64,000 nucleotides of DNA from Janthinobacterium sp. UMAB-56 (GCF_900095265.1 NZ_LT607653.1:124001-188000); one strand, 5' to 3'. Shown: positions 1-9,269, counted from the stretch's first letter. The notes: generated from the letters alone by a model not told the origin. Numbers and translations are program-made.

Positions 1-1
1 G

Positions 2-808
2 ACGTATGAATACCTGGAAGACGTGCATGGCCATGGCGTGCGCTATGCGGAGTTCTTCTGGAACCCGACTGGCACGGTGCGCGTGTCTGGCATCCGCTAT
101 GACTCCGCGCAGGACGCCATCGTGGCCGCCATCCGCGACGCGCAGCGCGATTTCGGCGTGATCGGCCGCTTGATCCCCAGCATCGACCGCGAAGCGAGTC
201 CCGCCGAAGCCGTGCAGATGGTGGAATGGATGAAGGCCTACCGCGCGCCGGAAGTCATCGGCATCGGCATCGACTACCGCGAAAACGACCGTCCGCCGGA
301 ACTGTTCATCGAAGCCTACCGCGCCGCGCGCGAGGCAGGCTTCAAATGCACGGCGCATGCGGGAGAATTCGGCATGCCGTGGATGAATGTGGCGACGGCG
401 ATAGACGTCTTGCAGGTCGACCGCGTCGATCATGGCTACACCATCGTCGACAATCCGGAACTGGCGCAGCGCTGCGTGGAGCGGGGCCTGGTGTTTACCG
501 TGGTGCCGACCAATTCCTACTATCTGCGCACCCTGGCGCCCGAACGCTGGGCGCTCGACCACCCGATCCGCGCCATGGCCAAGCTGGGATTGAAACTGCA
601 TCCGAACACGGACGACCCGACCCTGCACCACGTGACGCCGACGGGCGCCTGGATGATGATGCGCGAATTCGGTTTCGGCTTCGATGACATGCGCGGCTTC
701 ATGTTGAATGGTCTCGATGCGGCCTGGATAGCCGAGTCCACGCGGCGCGACTGGCGCGCGCAATTTACGCGCACATTCGACGCGCTGCGCGCAAGAGTCG
801 TCGAGTAA
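2..808 (+). CDS. add: Adenosine deaminase family protein, 5' end outside window
   Basis: Metal-dependent purine deaminase that hydrolyses adenosine (or possibly adenine) to the hypoxanthine form plus ammonia in the cytosol. The reading frame is open from base 2, so the N-terminus with the first metal-binding His-x-His lies outside the window; the GTG at 23 is an internal codon. Visible family motifs are the catalytic HAGE near base 355, a VDRVDHG stretch that fits the metal-ligand His near base 430, and NTDDP near base 605, the Asp pair of the active site. The gene ends one base from the stop of the convergent regulator, with no terminator between them. Adenosine and adenine deaminases are hard to separate without the N-terminus, so the substrate is open. 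Confidence 0.85.
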   Translation, partial: TYEYLEDVHGHGVRYAEFFWNPTGTVRVSGIRYDSAQDAIVAAIRDAQRDFGVIGRLIPSIDREASPAEAVQMVEWMKAYRAPEVIGIGIDYRENDRPPELFIEAYRAAREAGFKCTAHAGEFGMPWMNVATAIDVLQVDRVDHGYTIVDNPELAQRCVERGLVFTVVPTNSYYLRTLAPERWALDHPIRAMAKLGLKLHPNTDDPTLHHVTPTGAWMMMREFGFGFDDMRGFMLNGLDAAWIAESTRRDWRAQFTRTFDALRARVVE

Positions 809-809
809 A

Positions 810-2192
810 TCAGGCGGACGCTGGTGGCGGCGCCAGCAGCGAAGGAAATGCCCGCTGCGGGCAAGCCTGGCGCTCGCACACCTTGCAGCCCGTGCCGATC
901 GGCGTGGCGCTGGAGGGATCGTGCAAATCGAGTCCCTTCGAATAAATCAGCCGGTGCGCCTGCGAAATATCGCAGCCCAGCGCCACGGCAAAGGTCTTGC
1001 CGGGCGCCCGGAAACCCGGCGAGGCCGTGCTGACCTGGCGCGCGATCCACAGATACGTGCAGCCGTCCGGCATGCTGGCCACTTGCGTGAGCACCTGGCC
1101 CGGATGGCTGAAGGCGTCGTAGACGATCCACAGCGGACACGTGCCGCCCACCCTTGAAAAGTGAAAGTCCGTGGCCGACTGGCGCTTCGACACATTGCCG
1201 GCCCGGTCCACGCGTACAAAGAAAAACGGCAAACCCGCCGCCTCGGGGCGCTGCATGGTGCTCAGGCGGTGGCACACGGCTTCGAACCCCACGCCGAACT
1301 GGTGCGCCAGGCGTTCGATATCGTAGGCGCGCGTTTCCGCCGCCTGCAAGAAGCGCTGATACGGCATCAACAGGGCGCCGGCAAAATAATTGGAAAATGC
1401 CAGGCGCGCGCCCGTTTGCGCGGCCGCGCCGGAGAGTCCCGCCGCCAGCACCAGGGCGTCGATCAGGTCGCTGTGTTCGAGCAGGCTGATTTGCGCCGCC
1501 ATCTGGAAGGCGCGCTGGCCGCCTGTCAGGGTGTCGGGCAGCCACAGTATCTGTTGCTGGGCATCGTAGCGGTGTTTGCGCACCATGCCCGCGTCGCCAT
1601 CGGACAAGCGCACCTGGATGCCGTGGCGCTCAAGCAGGCGCCCCTGCAAGGCTTCGAGCGTGCGCAGTTGCGGGTCAAGTTCGCCCGCCACCAGCTCTGC
1701 TGCTCTATCCAGCTCATCGATGTAGTTTTGCCGCCGGTTCAGGTATTCGCGCACTTCCTCGTCCGTGGAAGGGGCCGCCGAACTGGCGCCGCGACTGCCG
1801 TCATCGAGGCGCGCGGCCAGGGTATCGGCCCGCTCAGCCATCACCCGGTAGCGCCGCTGCAGCAGCAGGATCGAGCGGGCCAGTTCCGGCATGTTTGCCA
1901 CCAGCATTTTGAGTTCGGCCATCGAGGTGGGCGGCGCGTCGGGCAATTCGCCGAACACGTCGCGCACGTCGGCTACCAGGCTGGCGCTGTCGTGTTCGGA
2001 AAAGATTTGCGGGTCCACCCCCAGCACCGTGCCGATGCGCAACAGAATCGGTACCGTCAGCGGGCGCTGGTTGCGCTCCATCTGGTTCAGGTAGCTGGGC
2101 GAAATGCCCAGGGACTTGGCCAGCGCCACCTGCGTCATGCGCCGTTCTTCGCGCAGGCGTTGCAGGCGCACGCCCATGAAAACCTTTGCCAT
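810..2192 (-). CDS. XRE-family regulator of the short-chain fatty acid (ScfR/RamB) type
   Basis: A 460-residue transcription factor. Residues about 8-62 form an XRE helix-turn-helix ([17 protein letters not shown]). A middle region with an IrrE-like [14 protein letters not shown] segment follows, and the C-terminal domain ends in a Cys cluster (CKVCERQAC), the layout of ScfR/RamB regulators that sense short-chain acyl-CoA metabolism. The gene is divergent from the valine-degradation operon, and the 157-bp gap between them holds TTTGCA palindromes resembling RamB-type sites. I infer that it controls that operon and itself. Pseudomonas valine operons instead use an AraC-type MmsR. The acyl-CoA it senses cannot be read from the sequence. 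Confidence 0.85.
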   Translation of the reverse strand: MAKVFMGVRLQRLREERRMTQVALAKSLGISPSYLNQMERNQRPLTVPILLRIGTVLGVDPQIFSEHDSASLVADVRDVFGELPDAPPTSMAELKMLVANMPELARSILLLQRRYRVMAERADTLAARLDDGSRGASSAAPSTDEEVREYLNRRQNYIDELDRAAELVAGELDPQLRTLEALQGRLLERHGIQVRLSDGDAGMVRKHRYDAQQQILWLPDTLTGGQRAFQMAAQISLLEHSDLIDALVLAAGLSGAAAQTGARLAFSNYFAGALLMPYQRFLQAAETRAYDIERLAHQFGVGFEAVCHRLSTMQRPEAAGLPFFFVRVDRAGNVSKRQSATDFHFSRVGGTCPLWIVYDAFSHPGQVLTQVASMPDGCTYLWIARQVSTASPGFRAPGKTFAVALGCDISQAHRLIYSKGLDLHDPSSATPIGTGCKVCERQACPQRAFPSLLAPPPASA

Positions 2193-2219
2193 CGCGTTTC
2201 CTCTTCCCGGTTTGTGGAA

Positions 2220-2244
2220 TCTGCAAATTTACAATATTTGCAGA
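2220..2244. promoter_or_regulatory. Perfect 9-bp palindrome, candidate operator of the ScfR-like regulator
   Basis: TCTGCAAAT and ATTTGCAGA form perfect inverted arms around a 7-base AT-rich spacer, 28 bases upstream of the regulator start and about 105 bases upstream of mmsA. The core TTTGCA matches the half-site described for RamB-type regulators. The role as operator is inferred from position. Confidence 0.6.
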
Positions 2245-2258
2245 TTAACAGAATCGTC

Positions 2259-2318
2259 TTTGCATTATCTCGCATTTTTACGCCTTGTTTGCGGCGGCTA
2301 TTGTGCGAATAATGCAAA
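2259..2318. promoter_or_regulatory. Second TTTGCA inverted pair between regulator and mmsA
   Basis: TTTGCATTAT (2259-2268) and ATAATGCAAA (2309-2318) are perfect 10-bp inverted arms 40 bases apart, carrying the same TTTGCA core as the upstream palindrome. The right arm ends 31 bases before the mmsA GTG. Separated arms suit DNA looping or two dimers. Function is inferred. Confidence 0.45.
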
Positions 2319-2349
2319 CAGACCTATACCCCCAACGAGGAGACACCGA

Positions 2350-3870
2350 GTGACCACGCAAAACGCCGCTGCCATTAATATTCCGACTGTTCCACTGCTG
2401 ATCAACGGTGAATGGGTCGAATCCCAGACCACCGTCTGGCGCGACGTCGTCAACCCTGCCACGCAGGAAGTACTGGCCCGTGTGCCGTTCGCCACGCCGG
2501 ACGAAGTCAACGCGGCCATCGCCTCGGCCCAGCGCGCCTTCAAGACCTGGCGCAAGACGCCGATCGGCGCCCGCGCGCGTATTTTCTTGAAACTGCAGCA
2601 GTTGATCCGCGAAAACATGGCCGACCTGGCCGCGACCTTGACCATGGAACAGGGCAAGACCCTGCTCGACGCGGAAGGGGACGTCTTCCGCGGCCTGGAA
2701 GTGGTGGAACATGCTGCCAATATCGGCACCCTGCAAATGGGCGAATACGCGCAAAACGTGGCCGGTGGCGTCGATACCTACAGCGTGATGCAGCCCTTGG
2801 GCGTGTGCGCCGGCATTACCCCGTTCAACTTCCCCGCCATGATCCCCCTGTGGATGTTCCCGATGGCGATTGCCTGCGGCAATACCTTTGTGCTGAAACC
2901 ATCGGAGCAAGATCCGCTGGTGACGGAAAAACTCGTGCGCCTGGCCTTGCAGGCGGGCATCCCGGCTGGCGTGCTGAACGTCATCCACGGCGGCGAAGAC
3001 GTGGTCAACGCCCTGTGCGACCACCCGGACATCAAGGCGATCTCGTTCGTGGGATCGAGCAAAGTGGGCACGCATGTGTACCAGCGCGCCAGCCTGAACG
3101 GCAAGCGCGCGCAATGCATGATGGGCGCCAAGAACCACGCCGTCGTCTTGCCGGACGCGAATAAGGAACAGACCCTGAACCAGTTGCTGGGCGCCGGCTT
3201 CGGCGCGGCCGGCCAGCGCTGCATGGCGGCGTCCGTCGCCGTGCTGGTAGGCGCAGCGCGCGAATGGCTGCCGGAACTGTCCGCCAAGGCGCAAACCTTG
3301 ACGGTGGGCGCGGGCAAGGACAATCCGGACCTGGGCCCCGTCATCTCGTGTGCGGCGAAAGAGCGCGTCTTCAGCCTGGTTGCCAAGGGCATCGAGCAGG
3401 GCGCCGTCCTGACCCTCGATGGCCGCGACGTGAAGGTCGATGGCTATCCGAATGGCAACTTCGTCGGCCCTACCATCCTTTCTGGCGTGAAACCGGGCAT
3501 GGTCGTGTATGACCAGGAAATCTTTGGCCCCGTCCTGATCGTCGTCGAAGTCGATACCCTGGACGAAGCCATCGCCCTGGTCAACGCGAATCCGAACGGC
3601 AACGGCACGGCGCTGTTCACGCAAAGCGGCGCCGCCGCGCGTTATTTCCAGGAAGAAATCGACGTGGGCCAGGTGGGCATCAACGTGCCCATCCCCGTGC
3701 CCGTTCCCCTGTTCAGCTTTACGGGTTCGCGCGGCTCCAAGCTGGGCGACCTGGGCCCGTTCGGCAAGCAAGTCGTGCTGTTCTACACGCAGACGCAGAC
3801 GATTACCCAGCGCTGGTTCACGGATGCGGCCTCGGTGGGCAAGGTCAATACCACCATCAGCCTCAAGTAA
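2350..3870 (+). CDS. mmsA: Methylmalonate-semialdehyde dehydrogenase (CoA-acylating)
   Basis: Oxidises methylmalonate semialdehyde to propionyl-CoA with NAD+ and CoA, the last step of valine breakdown. The product is 506 residues, normal for the family. The aldehyde dehydrogenase fold is clear: [18 protein letters not shown]-site GSSKVG, catalytic Cys about 291 in GQRCMAAS, and IFGPVL near the C-terminus. I chose the GTG at 2350 because a GAGGAGA ribosome site lies just upstream and the protein then starts shortly before the conserved INGEW; the frame is open upstream to 2104 but that part overlaps the regulator's promoter and start. It is the first gene of the operon, nine bases before the acyl-CoA dehydrogenase. 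Confidence 0.95.
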   Translation: MTTQNAAAINIPTVPLLINGEWVESQTTVWRDVVNPATQEVLARVPFATPDEVNAAIASAQRAFKTWRKTPIGARARIFLKLQQLIRENMADLAATLTMEQGKTLLDAEGDVFRGLEVVEHAANIGTLQMGEYAQNVAGGVDTYSVMQPLGVCAGITPFNFPAMIPLWMFPMAIACGNTFVLKPSEQDPLVTEKLVRLALQAGIPAGVLNVIHGGEDVVNALCDHPDIKAISFVGSSKVGTHVYQRASLNGKRAQCMMGAKNHAVVLPDANKEQTLNQLLGAGFGAAGQRCMAASVAVLVGAAREWLPELSAKAQTLTVGAGKDNPDLGPVISCAAKERVFSLVAKGIEQGAVLTLDGRDVKVDGYPNGNFVGPTILSGVKPGMVVYDQEIFGPVLIVVEVDTLDEAIALVNANPNGNGTALFTQSGAAARYFQEEIDVGQVGINVPIPVPVPLFSFTGSRGSKLGDLGPFGKQVVLFYTQTQTITQRWFTDAASVGKVNTTISLK

Positions 3871-3879
3871 GGAGTTGCC

Positions 3880-5040
3880 ATGGACTTTGAACTGAGCGAC
3901 GAGCAGCGCGAGTTCCAGCAGGCGGCGCGCGCGTTTGCCGAAGGCGAACTGGCGCCGCATGCGGCGCATTGGGATGCGGAATCGATCTTTCCGGTGGAAA
4001 CCATCGCCAAGGCGGGCGAGATGGGCTTTTGCGGCTTGTACACGCCGCAGCGCTGGGGCGGCCTGGGCCTGTCGCGCCAGGATGCTGCCATCGTCTTCGA
4101 GGAGCTGGCGGGCGGTTGCACCTCGACCACGGCCTATATCACGATACACAACATGGCCACCTGGATGCTGTCGCGCTGGGGCCAGGAAGCCCTGTGCGAT
4201 GAGTGGGTACCGGCCCTGGCTGCCGGCCAGAAGCTGGCCAGCTATTGCCTGACGGAACCGCAGTCGGGTTCCGACGCGGCATCGCTGCGCACGAAAGCCG
4301 TCAGGGATGGCGACTTTTACGTGCTGGACGGCACGAAAGCGTTTATCTCGGGCGCGGGCCAGACGGACATGCTGATCGTCATGGCCCGCACGGGCGGCGA
4401 GGGCGCTGCCGGAATTTCCGCGTTTGCCGTGCCGGCGAATTTGCCCGGCATCGTATATGGCAAGAAAGAAGAAAAGATGGGCTGGAATAGCCAGCCCACG
4501 CGCATCATCAGCTTCGACCAGGTGAAAGTGCCTGTTGGTAATTTGCTGGGTGCGGAAGGCGAAGGTTTTGCCATCGCCATGAAGGGCATCGATGGCGGGC
4601 GCATCAATATCGCCGTGTGCTCGGTGGGCACGGCGCAGGCAGCCCTCACCCGCGCGCAAGCGTACATGAAGGAGCGCACGCAGTTCGGCCGCGAGCTGGC
4701 GCAATTCCAGGCTTTACAATTCAAGCTGGCCGACATGCTGACGGAGCTGGTGGCGGCGCGCCAGATGGTGCGCCTGGCAGCGTGGAAACTGGATCAGGAA
4801 AGCCCGGATGCCACGGCGTATTGCGCCATGGCCAAACGTTTCGCCACGGATGTGGGCTTCAATGTGGCCAACGATGCGCTGCAGCTGCATGGTGGCTACG
4901 GCTACATCCGCGAGTATCCGCTCGAGCGCCACGTGCGCGACACGCGGGTGCACCAGATACTGGAAGGGACGAATGAAATCATGCGCCTGATCGTCGCGCG
5001 AGCGATTTTGAAAGATGGCGCCACGGAGAATTTGCGATGA
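3880..5040 (+). CDS. Acyl-CoA dehydrogenase, probably isobutyryl-CoA dehydrogenase
   Basis: FAD enzyme of 386 residues that introduces a double bond in a short branched acyl-CoA. The family signatures are present: CLTEPQSGSDA in the middle domain, MKERTQFGRELAQFQALQ, LHGGYGYIREYP, and the C-terminal ILEGTNEIMR with the expected catalytic Glu. An AAGGAG ribosome site precedes the ATG. Its position between mmsA and an enoyl-CoA hydratase in a valine operon makes isobutyryl-CoA the likely substrate, giving methacrylyl-CoA. Substrate choice rests on context, since short-chain acyl-CoA dehydrogenases look alike. The stop overlaps the next start by four bases, suggesting translational coupling. Confidence 0.9.
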   Translation: MDFELSDEQREFQQAARAFAEGELAPHAAHWDAESIFPVETIAKAGEMGFCGLYTPQRWGGLGLSRQDAAIVFEELAGGCTSTTAYITIHNMATWMLSRWGQEALCDEWVPALAAGQKLASYCLTEPQSGSDAASLRTKAVRDGDFYVLDGTKAFISGAGQTDMLIVMARTGGEGAAGISAFAVPANLPGIVYGKKEEKMGWNSQPTRIISFDQVKVPVGNLLGAEGEGFAIAMKGIDGGRINIAVCSVGTAQAALTRAQAYMKERTQFGRELAQFQALQFKLADMLTELVAARQMVRLAAWKLDQESPDATAYCAMAKRFATDVGFNVANDALQLHGGYGYIREYPLERHVRDTRVHQILEGTNEIMRLIVARAILKDGATENLR

Positions 5041-5822
5041 CAAAAGTGTATACCAATTTGCTGCTGGAACGCCGTGGCCATACGGCCCTGGTGACCCTCG
5101 ACAACCCGCCGGCCCACACGTGGACCCTGGCCAGCCTGAACGCGCTGACACAGCTGGTGGCCGACCTGAATGTGGACCCGGACGTGTACGCGCTGGTGAT
5201 CACGGGCGGCGGCGCCAAGTTCTTTTCGGCCGGTGCCGATCTGAAAGTATTTGCCGACGGCAACAAGGACACGGCGTTCGCCATGGCTGCCGCCTTCGGC
5301 GAGGCCTTCGAAGCGTTGTCTGCGTTTCGCGGTGTCAGTATCGCCGCCATCAATGGCTATGCCATGGGCGGCGGGCTCGAATGCGCGCTGGCCTGCGATA
5401 TCCGCATTGCCGAGGAACACGCGCAGATGGCCTTGCCGGAAGCGTCCGTCGGCTTGCTGCCGTGCGCGGGCGGCACGCAGCACTTGCCGTGGCTGGTAGG
5501 CGAAGGCTGGGCCAAGCGCATGATTTTATGCGGCGAGCGCGTCGATGCAGCCAAGGCCCTGGCCATCGGCCTGGTCGAGGAAGTCGTGCCAACCGGCAAG
5601 GCTGCCGCCACGGCGTTGGCGCTGGCCGCCAAGGTGGCGCGCCAGAGCCCTGGCAGCGTGACGGCGTGCAAGACCTTGATCCAGGGCGCGCGCAGCCATC
5701 CTCTCGTCAATTCCTTGCCCGATGAGCGCACCCTGTTCCTCGGCTTGTTCGATACGCAAGACCAGAAAGAGGGCGTGCAAGCGTTCCTGGAAAAACGTCC
5801 GGCGGAGTGGAAGAATGGTTGA
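5037..5822 (+). CDS. Enoyl-CoA hydratase, probably for methacrylyl-CoA
   Basis: Crotonase-fold protein of 261 residues. The oxyanion-hole region (FFSAGADLKVF) and the second signature GYAMGGGLECALACD followed by LPEASVGLLPCAGGT are intact, with the two Glu residues expected of a true hydratase. In this operon it should hydrate methacrylyl-CoA to 3-hydroxyisobutyryl-CoA. It overlaps the upstream gene by ATGA and the downstream hydrolase by eight bases, so these three genes are tightly coupled. The paralogous crotonase next door is a hydrolase and is told apart by its different motifs. Confidence 0.88.
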   Translation: MTKVYTNLLLERRGHTALVTLDNPPAHTWTLASLNALTQLVADLNVDPDVYALVITGGGAKFFSAGADLKVFADGNKDTAFAMAAAFGEAFEALSAFRGVSIAAINGYAMGGGLECALACDIRIAEEHAQMALPEASVGLLPCAGGTQHLPWLVGEGWAKRMILCGERVDAAKALAIGLVEEVVPTGKAAATALALAAKVARQSPGSVTACKTLIQGARSHPLVNSLPDERTLFLGLFDTQDQKEGVQAFLEKRPAEWKNG

Positions 5823-6930
5823 GACAGTCAATATAGAAGAACGCGACTGTCCCGGCGGCATGAAGCTGGGCGTCATCACCCTTGACGCGCCGAAGTCCTT
5901 GCACGCCTTGACCCTGGAAATGATACGCGCCATCGATGGCGCCCTCGTGCGCTGGGCCAGTGACGCGGCCTTCGCCTGCGTGGTACTGCAATCGTCGACC
6001 GACAAGGCTTTTTGTGCCGGCGGCGATGTGCGCAGCCTGCGTTCGGCCGTCGCCGAGCAGCCAGGTGTCGTGCCCAACCCGCAGGCGCTGGCTTTCTTTG
6101 CCGAGGAATACCGGCTCGACCATCGCATTCATACGTATGTGAAACCGCTGCTGGTATGGGGCGGCGGCATCGTCATGGGTGGCGGTCTGGGCTTGATGGC
6201 GGGCGCCAGCCATCGGGTCGTGACGGAAAGCACGCGCATCGCCATGCCGGAAATCACGATTGGCCTGTTCCCGGACGTGGGTGGCAGCTGGTTCCTGGGC
6301 CGCATGCCGGGGCGCAGCGGTCTGTTTCTGGGCTTGACGGGTGCGCCCTTGAATGCGGCCGATGCCCTGTTCGCGGGCCTCGGTGACTATTTCCTGCGCC
6401 AGGAAGAGCGCGCCATGCTGCTTGATGCATTGTCGCTGGCGCAATGGCAAGCCAGCCCGCTGGCCAACCACGAGCAACTGGACCGCCTGTTGCTCGGCTT
6501 CTCGGCGCCCACGTCCATGCTGCCCGTGTCCGAAGTGCGCGCCAACTTCGACGCCATCGCCGCGCTGACGCAAGCGCCCACCTTGCCCGAAGTGGTGGCC
6601 GCTATTGCCGCGTATGACGGCGACTCGGCCTGGCTGCAAAAGGCGGCCCATGTTCTGGACAAGGGCGCGCCCAGCTCGGCCGCGCTGGTATGGGCCATGC
6701 GCGAACGCACGCGACATCTGAGCCTGGCGCAAGTGTTCCAGCTGGAACTCATCGTCGCCGTGCAATGTTGCGCCCATGGGGATTTCAGCGAAGGCGTGCG
6801 CGCCTTGCTGATCGACAAGGACAACGCGCCGCGCTGGCAACCAGCCAGCCTGGCAGACGTCAGCGCAGCGTATCTGGACGAGTATTTTGCCGCGCCGTGG
6901 ACACAGCATCCACTGGCCGATTTACATTAA
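5815..6930 (+). CDS. 3-hydroxyisobutyryl-CoA hydrolase
   Basis: Crotonase-superfamily thioesterase of 371 residues that releases 3-hydroxyisobutyrate from its CoA ester. Diagnostic motifs are AFCAGGDVRSL, GGGIVMGGGLGLMAGASHRV and MPEITIGLFPDVGGSWFL, typical of HIBYL-CoA hydrolases rather than hydratases. The frame is open upstream to 5722, but the ATG at 5815 sits at the end of the previous gene, overlaps its stop, and gives the normal N-terminus. The C-terminal region is longer than in enoyl-CoA hydratases, as usual for this family. Confidence 0.92.
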   Translation: MVETVNIEERDCPGGMKLGVITLDAPKSLHALTLEMIRAIDGALVRWASDAAFACVVLQSSTDKAFCAGGDVRSLRSAVAEQPGVVPNPQALAFFAEEYRLDHRIHTYVKPLLVWGGGIVMGGGLGLMAGASHRVVTESTRIAMPEITIGLFPDVGGSWFLGRMPGRSGLFLGLTGAPLNAADALFAGLGDYFLRQEERAMLLDALSLAQWQASPLANHEQLDRLLLGFSAPTSMLPVSEVRANFDAIAALTQAPTLPEVVAAIAAYDGDSAWLQKAAHVLDKGAPSSAALVWAMRERTRHLSLAQVFQLELIVAVQCCAHGDFSEGVRALLIDKDNAPRWQPASLADVSAAYLDEYFAAPWTQHPLADLH

Positions 6931-6953
6931 AAGAACAACAGGAGATTTTTACC

Positions 6954-7856
6954 ATGCAACATATCGCTTTTATCGGCCTGGGCAACATGGGCGCGCCGAT
7001 GGCCCGCAACCTGGTGGCCGCCGGCTTCCACGTCTCCGTGTTCGACCTGGCGCCGGCGGCAGTGGCATCGCTGGTCGAGGCGGGCGCCACGGCAGCTGCG
7101 TCCGCCAGCGCGGCCGTGCAGACGGCAGATGCCGTCATCACCATGTTGCCTGCCAACAAGCATGTGCAGGAACTGTACCTGGCCGCAGGCGGCGTGCTCG
7201 ATTCGGCCAAGCCCGGTGCCCTGTTCATCGATTGCAGCACGATTGCCGCCGATGTGGCGCGGCAAGTGGCACAGGCGGCGAGTGAGCGCGGCTTTGCCAT
7301 GATCGATGCGCCCGTCTCGGGCGGCACGGCGGGCGCGGCGGCCGGCACCCTGACCTTCATCGTCGGTGGTAGCGTAGCGGCCTTGCAGCAGGCGCGTCCC
7401 CTGTTGGAGAAAATGGGCAAGAACATTTTCCATGCGGGCGAGGCCGGTGCAGGGCAGGTGGCGAAGATTTGCAACAACATGCTGCTGGGCATCTTGATGG
7501 CCGGTACGGCCGAGGCGCTGAACCTGGGCGTGGCGCATGGCCTGGACCCGAAAGTGTTGTCCGACATCATGGCCAAGAGTTCGGGCCGCAACTGGACCCT
7601 GGAAGTGTACAACCCGTGGCCCGGTGTCATGGAGGGCACGCCCGCCTCGCGCAACTACAGCGGCGGCTTCGGCACGGCGCTGATGCTGAAAGACCTGGGC
7701 CTGGCGCAGCAGTCGGCCTTGTCGGCGAACGCGCCCACGCCCTTGGGCGGTCTGGTGCGTCAGATGTACCAGATGCATGCGCAAGCCGGTTATGCGCAGC
7801 AGGATTTCTCCAGCATCGTGCAGATGCTGCAGCCGGGCTTGAACAAGACTGCGTGA
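6954..7856 (+). CDS. mmsB: 3-hydroxyisobutyrate dehydrogenase
   Basis: NAD-dependent dehydrogenase of 300 residues converting 3-hydroxyisobutyrate to methylmalonate semialdehyde, the substrate of mmsA at the head of the operon. The N-terminal Rossmann signature GLGNMGAPMARNL, the substrate-binding DAPVSGGTAGA and the catalytic-Lys segment KICNNMLLG are all present. The ATG at 6954 has an AGGAGA ribosome site and starts directly with the Rossmann strand; the frame extends upstream to 6690 inside the previous gene, which I reject. It closes the valine operon. No plus-strand terminator with a T-run is visible after it. Confidence 0.95.
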   Translation: MQHIAFIGLGNMGAPMARNLVAAGFHVSVFDLAPAAVASLVEAGATAAASASAAVQTADAVITMLPANKHVQELYLAAGGVLDSAKPGALFIDCSTIAADVARQVAQAASERGFAMIDAPVSGGTAGAAAGTLTFIVGGSVAALQQARPLLEKMGKNIFHAGEAGAGQVAKICNNMLLGILMAGTAEALNLGVAHGLDPKVLSDIMAKSSGRNWTLEVYNPWPGVMEGTPASRNYSGGFGTALMLKDLGLAQQSALSANAPTPLGGLVRQMYQMHAQAGYAQQDFSSIVQMLQPGLNKTA

Positions 7857-7875
7857 GGATTTTTGGGCAAAAAAA

Positions 7876-7897
7876 AGCCCGCTGGTAAAAGCGGGCT
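7876..7897 (-). terminator. Intrinsic terminator for the lipoprotein pair
   Basis: AGCCCGCT and AGCGGGCT form a perfect 8-bp stem with a six-base loop. The run of T follows the stem only when read on the minus strand, so it should stop transcripts from the two lipoprotein genes and is not a proper terminator for mmsB. Confidence 0.7.
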
Positions 7898-8010
7898 AAA
7901 TCCAATTCTTGGAAGAGTTGGAGGAGACAGATGCATTATGCTGCATCGCCACATATAACTCCAATTTATCTTTGAAATATCAACTATAGATTTCTGTGAT
8001 ATCTATCCCT

Positions 8011-8031
8011 GGCAGCCGCCGTGCGGCTGCC
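8011..8031. repeat. Perfect 9-bp hairpin after the lipoprotein gene
   Basis: GGCAGCCGC and GCGGCTGCC pair perfectly around a three-base loop, 12 bases beyond the stop of the downstream lipoprotein gene. No T-run follows on either strand. It may protect the mRNA 3' region or work together with the terminator at 7876; this is inference. Confidence 0.5.
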
Positions 8032-8043
8032 AGGACGACTTGC

Positions 8044-8634
8044 TTAGCTAGCAGGGGCTGGATTGCAAGCGATCTGCACGGTGGTGATGTTGGCGCTGCC
8101 CATGGTACCTGTGCCTGTGCCAGGCTGTACGACGCACAGCAGGCCCTTCGGCTGGCTGGAGACGCTGACGTTGTAGGTGGCGCCATCGGCGACAGCGCCG
8201 GCCATGACGAAGGTCTTGGCATCCTTGGCCACCGTGGTGGTTGCACTGCCGTTAATCAGCACCAAGCCTTCTACCGACAGGCCGGAAATCGTGCCGCCCA
8301 CAGTATACGTGTTTTGCGAACAAGAAACGGCTGCGCTGATGTTGATGTAATGACCTGCCGAACCGGAACCACCGCTGATGCCGCAAGTCATGTGGGCAGG
8401 CTGGCTTTGCACGGTAATGTTGTAGTCGGTGCCATAGTCGATGCGCTTTTTAAAGGTAAACGTGGTCTGGCCCGCTTCAACCGGCAGGTTCTCCCCGCCA
8501 TTGGCCAGGACCAGGCCATTGTTGTTCAAGTTGCTGACGGTGCCGCTGACATCATACGAGGCCTTGCCGCCGCAAGCGGCCAGTCCCAGGGTCAGCAGCA
8601 GCGCGGTGAGTGGGCGCAGGCAGGATAACTTCAT
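8044..8634 (-). CDS. Lipoprotein with two repeated beta domains (copy B)
   Basis: Predicted 196-residue lipoprotein of unknown function. A signal peptide ends in LGLAAC-GG, a lipobox, so the mature protein is tethered by Cys, probably in the outer membrane. The mature part is two similar segments of about 80 residues, each starting with a G-T-[VI]-S-x-L motif, then GL-V-L-x-NG, a F-x-F/F-V strand, Y-N-[IV]-[ST]-V-x-[SQ]-QP and a late Cys (residue ranges about 28-105 and 110-190). I chose the ATG at 8634 because GGAG lies six bases before it; the TTG at 8646 overlaps that site. It follows its paralogue by about 35 bases and is probably cotranscribed with it. Confidence 0.8.
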   Translation of the reverse strand: MKLSCLRPLTALLLTLGLAACGGKASYDVSGTVSNLNNNGLVLANGGENLPVEAGQTTFTFKKRIDYGTDYNITVQSQPAHMTCGISGGSGSAGHYINISAAVSCSQNTYTVGGTISGLSVEGLVLINGSATTTVAKDAKTFVMAGAVADGATYNVSVSSQPKGLLCVVQPGTGTGTMGSANITTVQIACNPAPAS

Positions 8635-8669
8635 GTATTTCTCCAAAAATAGGTGACGGATCGCAAGGA

Positions 8670-9269
8670 TTACTGCGGCGTGCAGTCAAGTGTGGCCGCG
8701 CTCGTGGCGGCAGAGCCCATCGTGCCGACCGTATCGCTGCCGTCGGCACTGGCTGAACCCTGAAAGCGGCACTTCAGGCCCGTTGGCTGAGTCAGTACGG
8801 AAATACTGTATGGGCTGCCGTCAGGTACCGCATCGAACTTGTAGGAGGTGGTGCCAGCCAGTGGGCTGGTCCCGTTAGGGCCCATCACCAGGTACAAGCC
8901 GCCAGCGGTCAGGCCCGTGATCGTGCCGCTCAGCGGGTAGGTATTGGTTGTGCAGACAACATATGCTGTGCTCACGGAATAGCTCGTTGCCTTGCCGCTG
9001 CCGTTGGTAATACTGCATACGGCGCCCTTGGGCTGTTGCGCGATAGTGATGTTGTAGCGGTCATCGGTTTTGATCAGCTTGGTGAAAACAAAGCTGCTCT
9101 GGCCCGCAGGAACCGTCAAGTTTTCCCCATCATTCAAGAGAATCAGGCCGTCTTTTGCCAGGCCGGTGACTGTGCCTTGCAGATACAGGTTGCCGCCGCT
9201 GCCGCCGCAGGCTGCCAGTGTGACGGCGCAAGCCGCCGCCAGCATCGAGCGCAGGTACAAATTTTTCAT
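8670..9269 (-). CDS. Lipoprotein with two repeated beta domains (copy A)
   Basis: Predicted 199-residue lipoprotein, paralogue of the gene downstream. The signal peptide ends in the lipobox VTLAAC-GG. Two tandem segments follow, with the same pattern as the neighbour: GTVTGL...GLILLNDGENLTV, then FVFTK and Y-N-I-T-I-x-x-QP with a Cys, then GTITGL...GLYLV in the second half. A TTTTGGAGAA ribosome site precedes the ATG, nearly the same as that of the other copy. Function unknown; the domain arrangement suggests a surface-exposed beta-sandwich. The pair looks like a tandem gene duplication of a protein that was itself internally duplicated. Confidence 0.8.
   Translation of the reverse strand: MKNLYLRSMLAAACAVTLAACGGSGGNLYLQGTVTGLAKDGLILLNDGENLTVPAGQSSFVFTKLIKTDDRYNITIAQQPKGAVCSITNGSGKATSYSVSTAYVVCTTNTYPLSGTITGLTAGGLYLVMGPNGTSPLAGTTSYKFDAVPDGSPYSISVLTQPTGLKCRFQGSASADGSDTVGTMGSAATSAATLDCTPQ

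Noticed and set aside
2278-4704. An 808-codon minus-strand frame opposite mmsA and the acyl-CoA dehydrogenase
   Set aside because: Both plus-strand genes are clear family members; the shadow frame has His/Arg/Gln-rich composition and no domain.
7857-7900. Terminator for the valine operon (plus strand)
   Set aside because: The stem lacks T on the plus-strand side; the T-run is only on the minus strand.
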